A DNA stretch of 64,000 nt from Diadema setosum (taxonomy: Eukaryota > Echinodermata > Echinoidea > Diadematoida > Diadematidae): assembly GCF_964275005.1 (NCBI RefSeq), contig NC_092705.1:11781912-11845911 (forward strand), written 5' to 3'. How positions within the stretch are numbered: position 1 is the stretch's first letter; every line of letters begins with the position of its first letter. This document shows positions 1 to 12,849 of this stretch, one piece after another. A program made the translations under genes and the position numbers. The notes beneath the pieces were generated by a model. That model saw only the letters and a list, made by a program, of their open reading frames with translations. It did no database searches and was not told the origin of the DNA.

Positions 1-1890
1 AGCTGACTGATTTCATACATCGGTATTTCTGAAAACTTTTTTTTCCGACACAATATCAATTTGTAAAAGAAAAGAAAGTTCTTACTTATTTAGACTGTGC
101 GCGTTGTGAATGTTTCTCGTGTTGATATACTGAGGACTAAATCTTAATAAAAAGCCATAAAATACATCATATTTAAGCTGGCTTTTGGAGATGGGTATTA
201 TCACACATCAGGGACAAAATACTTCACTACCATCAAAATTGGTTCGAATTACCAAGAAAATTATAACATTTCGCATGTGTATTTTCTTTTAAAGTGATTT
301 TCGGAACAACTATACATACGCTGACAAAATATAATGCGATAATGTTACGCAGATTGTTCTCGTCAATCTCGCAAATGAACTATGTGTAAATAGTCTTCAT
401 AAAATTTCTATAAATGGCTTAAATTTCTATAAAACTACTATCCTGTTCGTCTAATTTTACTATACATGTGTTAAGGTCAACTTTAACATCGAAGGTACTT
501 AATCTTGAAAATGCCTTTGACGCAATTCAAGCGTACACTTCGGAACGGATAACTAGAAAGATTTGATACAACTCTAAATTCTGCCACTTTCATATAAGAC
601 TTATAGCAAAGGAAAGCGAGGATGGGTGAACTAAACTGGTCCAAGGGACGTGAACCGTGCAGTGTTATTTCCGTTTCTCCCAAAACAAGATTATGCGTCA
701 ATTCATGCATTACAAGGAAATGTCTATGGGCAGCTGGGTAGGAGTGTACCTCTTGTTTAGTTTGTAACTGTGATTTTAACGGGAGAGAAATTTCTGAAGA
801 CTGACAAGTCTTTGAAAGTAGATATATCACTAGATTTTTAAGAGCAAGAATCACACGGGAAAGCCCCCGCAGAACGAAAATGTTGATACGTTGATAACAT
901 GTATCAAAATAATAAAATGTAATCATAAAATCATCTTCTGGGCTTGTAAGTTCGAATCATCATCGTCTGTACACAATAGAGTAGACTTTAAGTTCTAAAT
1001 CGGTGTTTTGTTGGGGTTTTTTTTCTTCGAATGAGCAACTTAATGAGAATGCTGAACCGCGATACATTATTATCAAACACTATACATGTATAACAGTGTT
1101 TTCTTGAGAATACAAATAATTTTATGCAATATCTGATCTTTCTTCAGCTAAATTTTTCAAATTTCAAATAACACGACTTGAACTCTGTAGTTGTAATAAT
1201 TCTGAATCAATATTTGCTCACAACAGCACACTGTATACTATGCATACCTATAATTACGCCTAAGTTTCAACAATCCACCTTCCTAATGATGCGACGGTGA
1301 TTTGAACTGATGGAATCTCGCATTTTTGTTACTGACAAGAAAAAAAAGTTTTTGAAGTTTACACCAGAATATTATTCCTGTACTTAATAACAGTACAAAA
1401 TAGTGCGGACCATCGATATAAGAAATAATAATTATAATGATTTATCGAACATCAAGTATATAGCAGCATCAACATTATATATAAGTAAAAATATATATCT
1501 ATATCCATATAAATAAATAAATAAATGAATAAGTGATATATATAAAAGTATATAATCATATATTCATCTATTTGTATTCATGTTTATATTCATATTTATA
1601 TTTATATTCATATCTATATCTATATCTATATTTATATACAATTTACAGGTGATTCACTTTTTTAAGGTATGAATGAAAACAAATAATGAAAACAAAACAG
1701 ACTCGTTTACGCTGTTGACAACCAGTGGTAAGTATTGTTTGTCTGTTTTTTCAGTCTCCTCCAACGTTTGTGATCATATGAATGACATCGTTCACTATAC
1801 GAAGAAGTTTCAGAGTTCCCATTTTCATAGAACCACCCTTCACTTACAGTTTGTTTATCTTTCTTGGAGAGGGGCGTGGTTATCACTGTG
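1..1890. other. AT-rich non-coding DNA, no gene recognised
   Basis: I see no coding signal. Open frames are short and rich in frame-neutral AT codons, and the minus-strand frame at 483-926 resembles no family I know. The segment at about 1,430-1,640 is a degenerate AT-only simple repeat built from TATAT, CATAT and TAAATAAATAAATA runs. Nothing resembling a promoter or splice-bounded exon stands out. Confidence 0.6.
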
Positions 1891-1901
1891 GACAGGATAT
1901 T

Positions 1902-1980
1902 GGACTTCCAAGCTTGAATGAGAAAAGGTTCTATTGAATTAAGTCTAATAGAAAATTTTCTCATTCAAGTTTGGAATTCC
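1902..1980. repeat. Imperfect inverted repeat (hairpin) with a third partial copy
   Basis: Two 39-base arms (1902-1940 and 1942-1980) are reverse complements at roughly 33 of 39 positions. The shared core is CTTGAATGAGAAAA. A further partial copy (GGAATTCCAAACTTGAAAAA) continues just past the right arm to about 2,004. It looks like a small decayed foldback element; no protein is associated. Confidence 0.6.
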
Positions 1981-2594
1981 AAACTTGAAAAATGTTCTAT
2001 AGACGATTTACATCAAATTGCGTGGTTTCAAATGCAAGTAACCACAGATGACTTAAAGGACTCTGGAATAACATTGGAATGCCGTATAGCAAACCAGTGA
2101 GGACGCCCGGAAAAAAAAAAAATGCGAACTTCCTGTTACGTTGTATTTTGGCTACATTGTGGTGGTTGAATTGAAACATGCATGTTCGCGTGTTTGTGTA
2201 TGAATGGATACTTGAATGCACACCGGTGCACATACACGTCCGTACACACAGTGGCACAATGAGGAGCTGCAAATAAAGCGCAACAAAGAAATACATGTAC
2301 CATAATAATACACTGTATATATACAATAATCTGTGTGCGTGCCTGTGTGTGTACGTGTTTGTGTGTATGACATGACTACATCTATGCACAGTTGCAAATG
2401 AAGAAAATAATACAAAGCAATACGCACTATTCAATCGGCACCATCAATGATAGAAATTTAAACACTTTATTTCGCCCTTCTCTTATTCTCTCAGTATACA
2501 TGCAAAATAAAGTGCACTCTTTTCAGTTTAGAATGATTCATTGCAACAACAAAAACAGAATGAAAAAAGTTAGAAATTGACTCTGTAGACTGGC

Positions 2595-2597
<3 letters not shown>

Positions 2598-2626
<29 letters not shown>
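2598..2626. repeat. (GA)n microsatellite
   Basis: About 14 uninterrupted AG/GA dinucleotides. The surrounding 2,000-2,680 is non-coding and contains scattered TG/CA-rich stretches (2,190-2,380). Confidence 0.85.
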
Positions 2627-2631
<5 letters not shown>

Positions 2632-2719
2632 ATGTAAAAACAAGTTTTTGAAGATTCGAAACTTGTCTTTACTTCTTTCACTAAAGATGGTTCAGCCACT
2701 CCCACCACTTAGTCCAATA

Positions 2720-3460
2720 GACTGATAGACGGTGCCATAGACCATAAACATGACCTGGAAAAGTTGTTAAGTGCAAGTGTTGCTTTTTTTTTATTTGGTT
2801 AATTCGTGTTCTAGAAGGGTATTTAACTAAACTTAGCTTGGCTGCCACCTTGGCAACCTTGGACAACTTCCTTTTTTTTTTTAATTGGCCTATAGTTAGC
2901 ATGAGTTAGTACGTAGCACGTAGTTAGCATATATGTAAGATATATTGCTATCTATTATTCATAATTATTTCATACAAGTTTTATATTCCTTTTGATTTCA
3001 GAAAAGAAAATGTGTTTGACACAACAGTAGTCAACTTGAAACAAAATTGCACAAATGAATAAGGATATATAAGTCTCGTGTAATAATGAGGAACCTACTA
3101 AAAAGGAAGGCTTGTTGTAGGATGTAGGTTCCAAAGATTTTTAATAGGATTCCAGAGACTTTTATTTGAGAAAGCCTGAAAACACGGGGAATTTTACTTT
3201 TTAAGGGCTAATTTCTATACCGAGAAATCGATTCATGACACCAATTACCAATTTCAAATGACTCAAGTGTTTTAAATAACGTAGTTAGCATAATGAGCTA
3301 ATTAATGTACAATAGTGAAGTAGATGGTGATATATACCATGTACATGACCTGAAAATGTCGTTTAAGCACAAGTTTTTGCTGTTGTTGTGACTGATTCAT
3401 ATTTTAGAGGGGTATTGAAGTAAACCGAGCTTGGTTCGTTCCTTGGCAACCTTAAAGGGG
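2720..3460. repeat. Two diverged direct copies of an unclassified dispersed repeat
   Basis: The segments at about 2,720-2,870 and 3,320-3,455 align in the same orientation. Both run through ACATGACCTG, then an AAG-CACAAGT-like stretch, a T-rich tract, a TTCGTGTTCTAGA/TTCATATTTTAGA word, GGGTATT, and finally CTTGGCAACCTT. Spacing is about 600 bp. The copies are quite diverged, so this is an old repeat. Confidence 0.5.
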
Positions 3461-4199
3461 TGGTATAGTATTGGTGGAGATGAGGATTGGGCTTTAAAAG
3501 GTACAGTTTACCTTTGGGAACAGTGATTATAAAAATTTTCAAGTTATCACATTTGATGCATATGTAGGTCAGTTGTATCACAAAACATCCTATCATATAA
3601 AAATTTTGCAATAAAACCTAAAATATAGGGAGATATCCCTGTGTTTCTCATTAAACCATAACTGTAGACGGTTTAGTCTAGAAACAATTTTATTATAACT
3701 ATTGTTCACATTTCGTGTATTTAACAATACTTAACATTGATTACACTGCTTAAAATTTTTACATTGGTTGTTTCTATCCCTAATGCACATTTAAGAACCA
3801 TTTTGAAGCACTAAAGCTGGGTTTTAGTTTCATCTGCAAAAGGTATTATAATGCCTTTAACTTTTTGCGAGATACCAAGAAATCCATTGTATGCCATTCT
3901 AAGAGGAATTCAGAGTTTATTTGATGAAAATCGATTTTGGAATGGCCGAGACATCCGAACACAAAGTAAAACAAAGCGATCTTAATAAAAGGTGCGTCCC
4001 CCCTTTTTATTAGATTTGTTCTGTTTTGGATACCCCAGCCATTTCAAAACTGATTTTCATCAAATGAACATTGAATTCCTCTTGGAATTACATGCTCTTT
4101 CACAATTCATAAGAGATTTCTTATTATCTCACCAAAAAAAAAAAAAAATGTTAGAAACCTGAAGTTAGGTCTCAACTGAAACTATACAATCCCTTTAAG
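3452..4199. mobile_element. Palindromic MITE-like repeat, family A, with a nested insertion
   Basis: The left end reads TTAAAGGGGTGGTATAGTA and the right end ACTATACAATCCCTTTAA, an inverted pair. The interior contains the family words GAAAATCGATTTTGGAATGG and its inverse CATTTCAAAACTGATTTTCA around a centre near 4,000, so the element folds on itself. Between about 3,490 and 3,850 there is about 360 bp of unrelated AT-rich sequence absent from the copy at 61.4 kb, suggesting one repeat inserted into another. Other copies lie at 28.6, 59.7 and 61.4 kb. It has no coding capacity and is presumably mobilised in trans. Confidence 0.7.
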
Positions 4200-6555
4200 C
4201 AATAATTTTTTATTAGTCTCATTCTTATTCCCTACCTTCTCTCTACCCTCAACCTCTCTCTGTCTCTCTCTGTCTCTCCCCCACCCCTTTCCTCTGTCCG
4301 TCCCCCACACTCTCCCTCGCTCAATCAATGTTTCAATACATGCCATATAAATAATAAAAGGAATGACTGAAAAACAAACAAACAAACGTATAGCTGTCGT
4401 GGGTGTCAATCCTCGCAGCACATTTCTGTGCCGCCACCACCGTCAACTTTGGAGTGGCGCCTATCTCTGTGAACAGACAACGCGGGGAAGAATGGTAACT
4501 GTAAAATGCAGTCTTTATTATCATCAGCTCGTTTACTTTCATTCATCGATCACACGCATTATAGCAACTATGTCAATTATACAGAAGAGTCTCTGCTTCA
4601 GTTTGAAAAGTTTGTTAGTTTATACGCGGTCATCATCTCCCTCTCCCATCTTATGCTGTTTCTTTCTTCTTCTTTTTTCGGGGCCACTCTGTCTCTATGT
4701 GACTTTGTAGCCGCCTTTTCAACGCCACGACATTAACTTACTGTCCACTGGCTGACTGGAGGTCTTGACAAACATGATGGATCTCCACGCCCTATTTGAT
4801 CGCACAATGGGCGTCTCGTTAATCGGGCGTTAATCGGACATGTTGACATTTGACAGACAGCGTCGAGTGGATATTTGAGGTGGCAACAAGCTGAAAAGGA
4901 GAGAGAAAAAAAAGTAAAAGAGAACTGTGTCTTCACCGCTCATCAGACACGTCAGACGCGGGGCGTGCGCCGGTAAGGAAAGTCCTCAGTCTGATCCCCA
5001 CTACCGTGTGTAATGAGTGGTGCCACGGGGCCGCAGTCCGCCCGTGCGACGGCGCGTCTCTTGCTGTGAGCCCACAATCACGTCGTCTCATTGTTTTGTT
5101 GTTTCTTTTTAATCCATCTTTACTTTTTCTTCTTCTTTGTGTGTGTGTGTGTTAGTGTGTTATCCACGACCATTTTTCCTGTGTCTCCTCACGAGGGGAC
5201 AAACACAATATCGGTCAAAGAAAACAAAAAATAAACAATGACAACTGTCCAAGAATACTTCTGTATATTTAGTGATGAACAGTTACAACAATTACGTTAA
5301 AAAAAGAGCAACAACAACGACACGAAACGGGAAGTCAGACACGAAACCTTCACGTGGGGTTTTGTTCTGGTCCAATTTGCATAGCGGAGCCTCCCGTCAA
5401 ACTTTCATTATTTTCAAATAAAGTATCGCGCACTAATTTTAGCAACGTTATCAGTCAATGGCGCCAATGCGAACAAACATTAACCACGCAGCCAACGGTA
5501 AATGTCTTTTTTTTTTTCTTTGATTCGTTCTGTCAATGATGTCTCTCCCATATAAGCCCTTTAATATTTGGGTTCATGAACCAAATGAAAAAGAAAAGAA
5601 AAGAATAGATAAACAAGAAGAAAAGAAGTATCATCATCATAATAATCGCTATCTCTCGGATAGGACATAAAATGGAGGTTCCGTGTTTAAGAGAGTTACA
5701 ACTCTATCCAGCCATCTTCTCAGATGGAAAATGAATCAAACAAATCAAACAAACTCACGCCCATAAAAGATCCCGCTTCATTTATTCATCGCAAAGGAAC
5801 CAAATATCCAAACGAACCTTGTGGAAGAACATTTAGTGCAGGTGAATGAGCTATCTAGCCATCTTCTCAGACGGACGGAAACAAATGAACAAAACAAACA
5901 AAAGCAAATAGTCTAATCGTTTGGTGATTGCTACAACGTTAGTTATAGCGTGTGTTCAAAACTTTCTCCACTCTCTGATCAAAGTAACACTTCCTACTAA
6001 GAGTGAATGCAGACCAAAAACAACAACAACAACAAACATCAACAACAACAACAACAAAAATAAAAAAGCCAGGGAAAGATTCATCATAACATAGGGCATG
6101 CGCAGAGAGGTAGGGGAGCTATAAGAATTCCCAAAGTTTTACATGTTAAAGTTTTTTCCACGAAACATTGGCATCGCTACCAATCTGATTATGCAAATTA
6201 ATGAGGCGCGATGGATGGATCAATAATTACCTTACAGGCCTATAGTTTCTGCTATACTTTATGATAAGTATCACACAGATTACGTCTTTGGTGACAGAAT
6301 TGATAACTACCTTCCTCTCCGTTAGGGGTATTACTGCTAAGTTGTTTAATAATTTGATGCGAAGGGTATACTCGGTAAATCTGTTTACTATTTGCAGACA
6401 GGACAGAAGGCAGATATAAATGATTCAGTGGAGATTTGCGCGGCAAAACCTTTTAACTCAATTTCATTTTACATACTACTACAGTGCCCATTGTTACTAT
6501 TTTGTGTATAATACACTTTCAGGTTATAACCATTCCATGTCATTTCATGTAATTT
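4200..6555. other. Non-coding; pyrimidine tract and a GC-richer island
   Basis: A C/T-rich tract occupies about 4,195-4,320 (CTCTCTGTCTCTC words). The segment 4,930-5,080 is distinctly GC- and CpG-richer than its surroundings, with GACGCGGGGCGTGCGCCGG inside it. This could be a conserved regulatory element, but no exon is evident. A (CAA)n-like stretch lies at 6,018-6,058. No gene recognised. Confidence 0.5.
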
Positions 6556-6829
6556 CCAAGTGTCGCATGGTTTCTTTCGTCACGAAACGACAATTTCGCG
6601 ACGAAATTGTTTTTCCATTGACAAGTGACGTCAATTTGGTCGACGAAATGACAGTTTCGTCATTAAAAGACAACTTGTTAACGAAATAAAAAATTCCATC
6701 AACGCATAAACAATTTCGTCGACGAAATTGTCGTTTCGTTAACAAAACTGACGTTGTCGCTTGTCAAAACAATGAAGAAAGTCGTCACAAAATTGTCATT
6801 TCGTGACGAAAGAGACGATGCGACATTGG
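6556..6829. mobile_element. Palindromic MITE-like element built of TTTCGTNACGAAA words
   Basis: The left end GTGTCGCATGGTTTCTTTCG and the right end, read on the minus strand, ATGTCGCATCGTCTCTTTCG, are inverted. The interior repeats ACGAAAT/ATTTCGT words, many locally self-complementary (TTTCGTCACGAAA, TTTCGTCGACGAAA). It is therefore a foldback element of about 274 bp made of nested small palindromes. No ORF of interest. Confidence 0.7.
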
Positions 6830-9558
6830 CACTTCATACTTAACTACGAACTCATCCTCGAAGTTGGCTTATCCTCAATCGTCTGAATGTAACTACTGAG
6901 ATAGTTGGATAAAATATGTTTTTAACTTTGGTAATGAATTCCTGTACCCATTTTGCCTCATGTCATCGATTTCAAAAGATCAAAAACAAAACGAAATGCA
7001 GATTTAGGTTGATTTTCACAACATTTTTTTTTCATTGTAGTAAATGATTGCCAGAGTGAGCATAAGTCGAAGTGGTGTTTTTTTTTTCTTAGTGTAAGGT
7101 AATGCGCTAGGCATACTTTTGATGAACCATGAGTTACCATCATGAATTGTGATATCATTTATAATAATGATACAAAGATGTAATGGTTAATATTACACTA
7201 TGTTTGGAGATTTGAAATTTGAAAAGATACTGACTGCTACCTTTGAGTAATGAGAAGTTCTGAGAGGCCCCAATTCATGAAATGACAACGTCATAATAGT
7301 TCATGAAATTTGAGCATGACAACGGTTTTGTTGTAACCTGTAGATGACGTCATTTGTTGCTACAACGATGGCTGCAAATGCATTGTTTAAAATCATCACA
7401 GCCTTTTGATAAAGCATGATTATATTTACTGTGTGTTTTCATTGACCTTACTTATAATAAAAATCAACTCCATGATTTATTATCACAGCGCTCTACAGAC
7501 CAATGGTGGATCAATGCTCTCGTCGCTCGATCACACACACACACACACACACACAAAAAAAAAAAACCCAACAACGACAAGAACAGCGGAACCACTGACG
7601 GTATTGTCGGCTATCGTGAAAATTGAAAAACGATAGCAATAACAAATGCCGGAATAGAAATCGCACAACGTGAATGCATTTGAAAGGAATCAAATACGTC
7701 TGTTCCGGGTTATTAAGCAGTTGACTTTTTTTTTTTTAACTTTTATCTGTGGCAGTTGGTTTGAAGCATATTAAATGTCGGTGAAACGTCAATCATAACG
7801 CATAGTGCGCTTTGCTTCTGATTTTGTTTGTTTGTTTGTTTTTTTTTTCGTTTTTTTTCGTTTTAGCGTGTTCTCACAGGATTCGGTTTGTCATGCAGGC
7901 CTATTATCACAGGAGTTTTCTGTCCGTAGGTTCCTCATTGTCACGAGAAAGAAAAACAAATAAATTTTCCAGAATGGGCACAATAAAATATGTACGGAAT
8001 CGACGATTGTTCAAATGCACTCACCTGCACGAATTAGTTCCCGCTGATTGTTTCGGTGCATCCAGTTGGGTTATACAATGCTTTCTTTTTCTTGCTGCTT
8101 GTTTTCTTGTTGTTGTTTTGCTGTAATTCTTTTTTTAGATTAAGTACTATGGAAATCGAGTGTATTCTTCTAATCGTGAATGAGAACTTAACCATTCAAA
8201 ATGAAAATCATAGTATTTACATCCACAGGAAGTTATGAGTTTATTAAATCTATCATTCTTTGGTTTCTTTTGTGAATTTCTTTTGTTGTACATCAACGTT
8301 GACTTGTTGTTGTTGTTGTTGTTTTTGGCATTTTTCCTCTCCAACAGAAACGTATCAATATGGATTTTTACAGAAAATAAGTGGATGTAATATTCATTAT
8401 CATTAAAATGTACATTAAACGACATTTATAAGTTTGCAAAGCATTTTGAGTATACGGAAATGCTGAAAATGGGAAAGAATGCTTGAGAAATATTACTTGT
8501 AGGGTGCATTCCCCTAAACATAATAATATCATTGGGGCAAATCATTTGTTTTATAGGGCCCCATTTTTTCTCTCTTCTTTCTTTAAAACGCAACAACAAA
8601 TTACATAAGTGAAATACATTTTATATAAAAAGAGGAATTTCAAAATTTAATTATATAAGGCATAGGAACAGAAACCTAGCTATAGCCTAATAAACAGACA
8701 CCCCGGGCAAATCCTTACGCTAAGTTGCTGTCGTATAGCAAAAACAGCAAAAGAAGAAAGAAGAAATATATAAACCTAACAACGTAGTGTAGACATTTAA
8801 AAAAAAAATATGGTTAAAACAACAAAGATAATAGATGGTCGGAGCCGCTGAGCAAACGCTTGATATTAAAAGAAAATAAACATTTGATGTTTCGGTCTTT
8901 TGCAACCATTAACGATTCAGCAAAATGTTACAAATTCATAAGATGTATAAAATTGATCACTAGTGGGCCTACGTTATTCACATAATATTATTTTGTGTTC
9001 AAACAGTCAATGAATCTGAGAAGACATGGAGTTCCAGCTTTGACTTCAGCACTACCATCCTGTAAGAATTCATCTCACTGAATGAGTGTAATTTTTTCAT
9101 CAATCTCCTGTTTTGATATCTGTGATTTAATTTGTGGTCACTTTCCTTCGTCTATTAAAAATCTTACGATTTTCGTGCAATCTTTTATATCAACGTTATG
9201 TAATATAATGATGAATTATGATCCTAATGCTCTGATCTTTTTTAAGGTGACCATTAAGATGAACGTATAAAATCCAGATATATTAGTCTCCCCTCGTATG
9301 ATAATCATCTTGATTTCCTATTTGTCTCCTGCTGCTACTATTTTACTTCTTTGTCTTTCTCGAATTCCCTTATTAGAATCATACGGTGCAGTCATTTATG
9401 TCTAGCCATTAACCACTTTTTAAAGTATATTCATTTTACTTGTGGCAAAGTATACCATTACTATGATAATATCGCCTTTGTTTACTCTTAACTCTTCTGA
9501 ACCAGTGATGCGTTCATTTTATTCTTTCACGAAATCAAACCGTATCCATTTTCTTTCG
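6830..9558. other. Non-coding; microsatellites only
   Basis: No gene recognised. It contains a (CA)n run followed by A's at 7,532-7,568, several poly-T stretches (for example 7,725-7,740 and 7,840-7,860), and GTT/TTG-rich tracts near 8,300. The long frames here are low-complexity or cross the repeats. Confidence 0.55.
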
Positions 9559-9587
9559 CAAAAAAAAAAAAAAAAAAAAAAAAAATC
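9559..9587. repeat. Poly-A tract
   Basis: About 27 uninterrupted A's. It could be a retroposon tail, but I see no recognisable SINE body upstream. Confidence 0.8.
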
Positions 9588-10400
9588 CAAGAAACCCACC
9601 CTCGCTGATCAAGACAAGTGTGAGCGGGACTTCGTCAGATCCAGTTGACATTAACCTCGTACCGGGCTCATCTCTCCAATCCCACGCTAGAATCCGGATA
9701 TCTTTTTTACAACTTCACAATGTCTTTCAGGCCATCTATCCTGCCCCCTATATTTCAGCCCGACATGCCGTTCTGTCCCCCGGACGGACCCGGTCCAGTG
9801 ACTTCTGGCTGGCGTCGCGGAGCCTTGCTCGAGTCTGCCTCTTTCAGAATCGCCAGAAACCACTCAGTTGATAAACAATAGCGCAAATCTGCCTAAATCC
9901 TTACCATCCTTCTCCGCTGCCAATTCAAAAGGGCTTCTCAGAACAGGAAAACAAAGGCCCCCTAAAGAGGTGTCTACCTTATTGCGGGTCGACTACAAAA
10001 GGAATGTTTTCCCTGGTAGCCTAAATGGAGAAAACACTTACACAAAAGGGAGTGATCTGGACTGTGATTTCAGGCTCTCTCGCGTTGATGGGCAGGCTAG
10101 TGGAATATCCGCGGATTGACACTGTGGCATACGGTGGTATGCCACGCACGCCCAAGGCTTCAAAAGCAAACATATAATTTTTTTCCCCGAAAACCACGGG
10201 ATTCATCTGCGGTAAATTTGTGCCATTTCTGGTTCGAAGATATTCAATGCGCACCAATGCCACGAGGGCAGCCGGATTTAAGAAGCATTTTGCATCTATA
10301 AACGGACTGTGTAAACACTGATTTCTATCGCACATTTTTGAGTCGGATCGGAATAATTCAAGTTCGTCGCCTTTGACCTTCGGAAGGATTTACCTTACTT
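9588..10400. other. GC-richer island, no gene assigned
   Basis: Base composition rises relative to the flanks, with CpG-containing stretches such as CCCCCGGACGGACCCGG near 9,778. Several overlapping short frames are open on both strands (9,620-9,881, 10,021-10,335 minus), but none resembles a known domain and none has a convincing pair of splice sites. A regulatory element or decayed exon are the alternatives. Confidence 0.35.
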
Positions 10401-12660
10401 TTTTTTTTTTTTACAAACCCAGTCACCACGAAGAACAGTCAAGTAGGTTAGTATCATTGTACAACATTCCTTGTGTTGACGTGTTTCTGTGAAGTCAAGT
10501 ACCGTGTGTGTGATGGAAAAAAAGTAATGTCTCTGATTAATTTCATGATGATTAAGCATCACGTTATTCTACTTTTGCATTGTGTGCTAAATACAGTCGC
10601 CATTATATACCCTGAGTATTGTATCTATTAGATTGTATGCAGGGCTACATGTTGATATGGAAAGTGAGGCTGAAAGTCATCCTGTTATCTATTAATGCTG
10701 TGATGTCAAACAATGATCTTACAGAAAAAAAGTATTCGGAAAAACTTTGTCGTGTTTATGTTCACATACTGTAGTGAAGTACAGTTCCTATTTGCATTTA
10801 CCAACTTGAACGCGCAAGAAAATGATATTGACTTAGGAAAACGAAGTCTTTATATAGATATAAATTCTACAGGATCATGAAAACTGCGATCATATTAATC
10901 AAGAACGAACATTTCCCCCAAAGCGAATAATATTTTGTTAAGATATCAAGTTGATGACGTTTCTCGGCTTTCGTATCTCAGACTCGCATGAATGCGCGTG
11001 GACAAAGCATCAGCCATCATTGCATAGCGCATATAATAAATAGCCACCGGACCATCATTTCGCCAACATATCCGAGTAGCGACGCCGAGTCGACTGCCTC
11101 GCCTCGCCGCCGGCAAGTGCAGCCATGGACACCACCAATTATTCCCCTCGACTGATGAGCGTTACAAGGGCAGAAGATTTGCTGTTTTCTTGATCGTGTT
11201 TGTAATATTTCAAGTAAAAATTGGACGGGGCCATGGCATCCCAACTTCTATATCACTTCTTGCGGTACATCATGTTCATATAAATTGAAGTACCCGTTCT
11301 TTTCATCAGTCTTGCGGTAGCATCCACGCATCTGTAAGTTCATCCGGACGTTAGTAAGAGTCGCTATCACCGCTCATCAATTCGCGCAGCTCACAGCACG
11401 ACTGATTCCCCAGTTCTTCGATGGCTGTAACCGCCGGGAGCATTTGGGTACTAGAACTTGATCTTCGGTCGACGGCTCGGCAGCCCAAACAAAACAAGGA
11501 GGCGCTGATGTCTTAGTCTTTTTTCTTTTAGCCGCGGTTTGCGGATTGCTGTTTCACAACTACTTAGGTAGTACTTTGCCGCTTTATATGGGTCAGGATG
11601 TGAGTGGGGGCCGGGAGATGTAGAGATCATGTGCGCACACCTGCTCATGATCAACTTCCGTTTTTCGCCTTAGTCCCGATGATAACGTCAAAGGGTAATG
11701 ATCTGTATGTTTTAAGTCAGTTTTACAGTTAAAGGAGAGCTAAAACTTGAATTTTGATCCTATTTGGAAAAAAGTCGAGTCAGATAGCATATGTAGTCAC
11801 AATGAAGAAGAAATTTGTCACTTATTTACAATGGTGGCAATAAAAAAAAGAATAAAAATTCAGAAGTTCGTAAGTGTCATCATGAAATATGGACGATGAA
11901 ATTATTCGGCCTTATCATCCAGGGTCAATGCAACCATTTTCATCAGCACTTGTGTGTAAGGAAAGGGTTTTTGTCAGCAAAATGCGGGACAAGAAGTTGC
12001 TTCCAATTCAAAATCGTCACCCCAGAATCGTAGATCATCACTTTAATCTATGGTGAGTCGTACAGTGGGGAATTTCTTGTGTTTAGTTTCATTTTGATCA
12101 AATATTTTCACCGGAGGAAATCGAATAAGTAGGGAACATTCAGTTAGTCGCTAAAGTCAACACTATTTTCTATTTTCTCACTCATGAACTTGCAAACCAC
12201 CCCCCCCCCCCCCCAACCCTCCGGCTATAGACGACTCTTCGTCTCGATGGGGCTGTCGGTGAATGCGTCAATTGACACAGGCACCACGCAGCGTAGGGCA
12301 CTCAATTATCGCAGGAGAGCTCGCGGGGTAGTGACCGCGATACTTTCCGCGACTCGTCCGTTTGCCAAGTCGGTGATCGTTGATCGCCGATCTGGGTCTG
12401 ATGATGAAAGCTGCCCTGTTCACACTCTCGTCAAATACATCATATGCATTTTTTGTTATCATGTTTTCTGGGACGCGTGTAGGTCCTGCATATCGACCTT
12501 TTCGATGGAAAAAACGGCGGATGTATGCAACGGTAAATAGTAGTTGTCGAAAGCAACATTTTGCATCCTCTCACAGCTTATGTTGTGATAAAAAAAAATA
12601 AGTAATTATATTCTTACAATAATTTAGCATTGATATAATAGATACGACACTAAATTTTTA
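10401..12660. other. Non-coding, with a CpG-containing island at about 11.0-11.66 kb
   Basis: The segment 11,040-11,110 (CGCCAACATATCCGAGTAGC and following CpGs) and 11,300-11,660 are richer in G+C than their flanks. A poly-C run lies at about 12,199-12,214, followed by another GC-richer patch to about 12,480. No domain, exon or RNA gene recognised. Confidence 0.4.
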
Positions 12661-12677
12661 TTTATTTTTTTTTCTGT

Positions 12678-12843
12678 CTGGTGGCCCGTTCGGGCCACTA
12701 AAATCTTTAAATCTGAAATTTTAGTAGCAAGAAATAAAAGCAAAAGTAACAATCCATTTTGAATCTTAGTTATTGTCCGATTGGTCCAACAAAAGATGAA
12801 TTTGGTGGACCGACACCAATGTTTAGTGGCCCCGGGCCACCAG
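12678..12843. mobile_element. Short MITE-like element with about 20-bp terminal inverted repeats
   Basis: The left terminus CTGGTGGCCCGTTCGGGCCA and right terminus TAGTGGCCCCGGGCCACCAG are inverted copies. Each terminus is itself locally palindromic (GGCCCGTTCGGGCC; GGCCCCGGGCC). The interior is AT-rich, about 120 bp, and non-coding. Confidence 0.65.
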
Positions 12844-12849
12844 GACATC

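Noticed and set aside
9620..10335. Several overlapping frames of 60-104 aa in a GC-richer island
   Set aside because: Frames overlap on both strands without one clearly favoured; proline-rich and charged segments match no family I can name.
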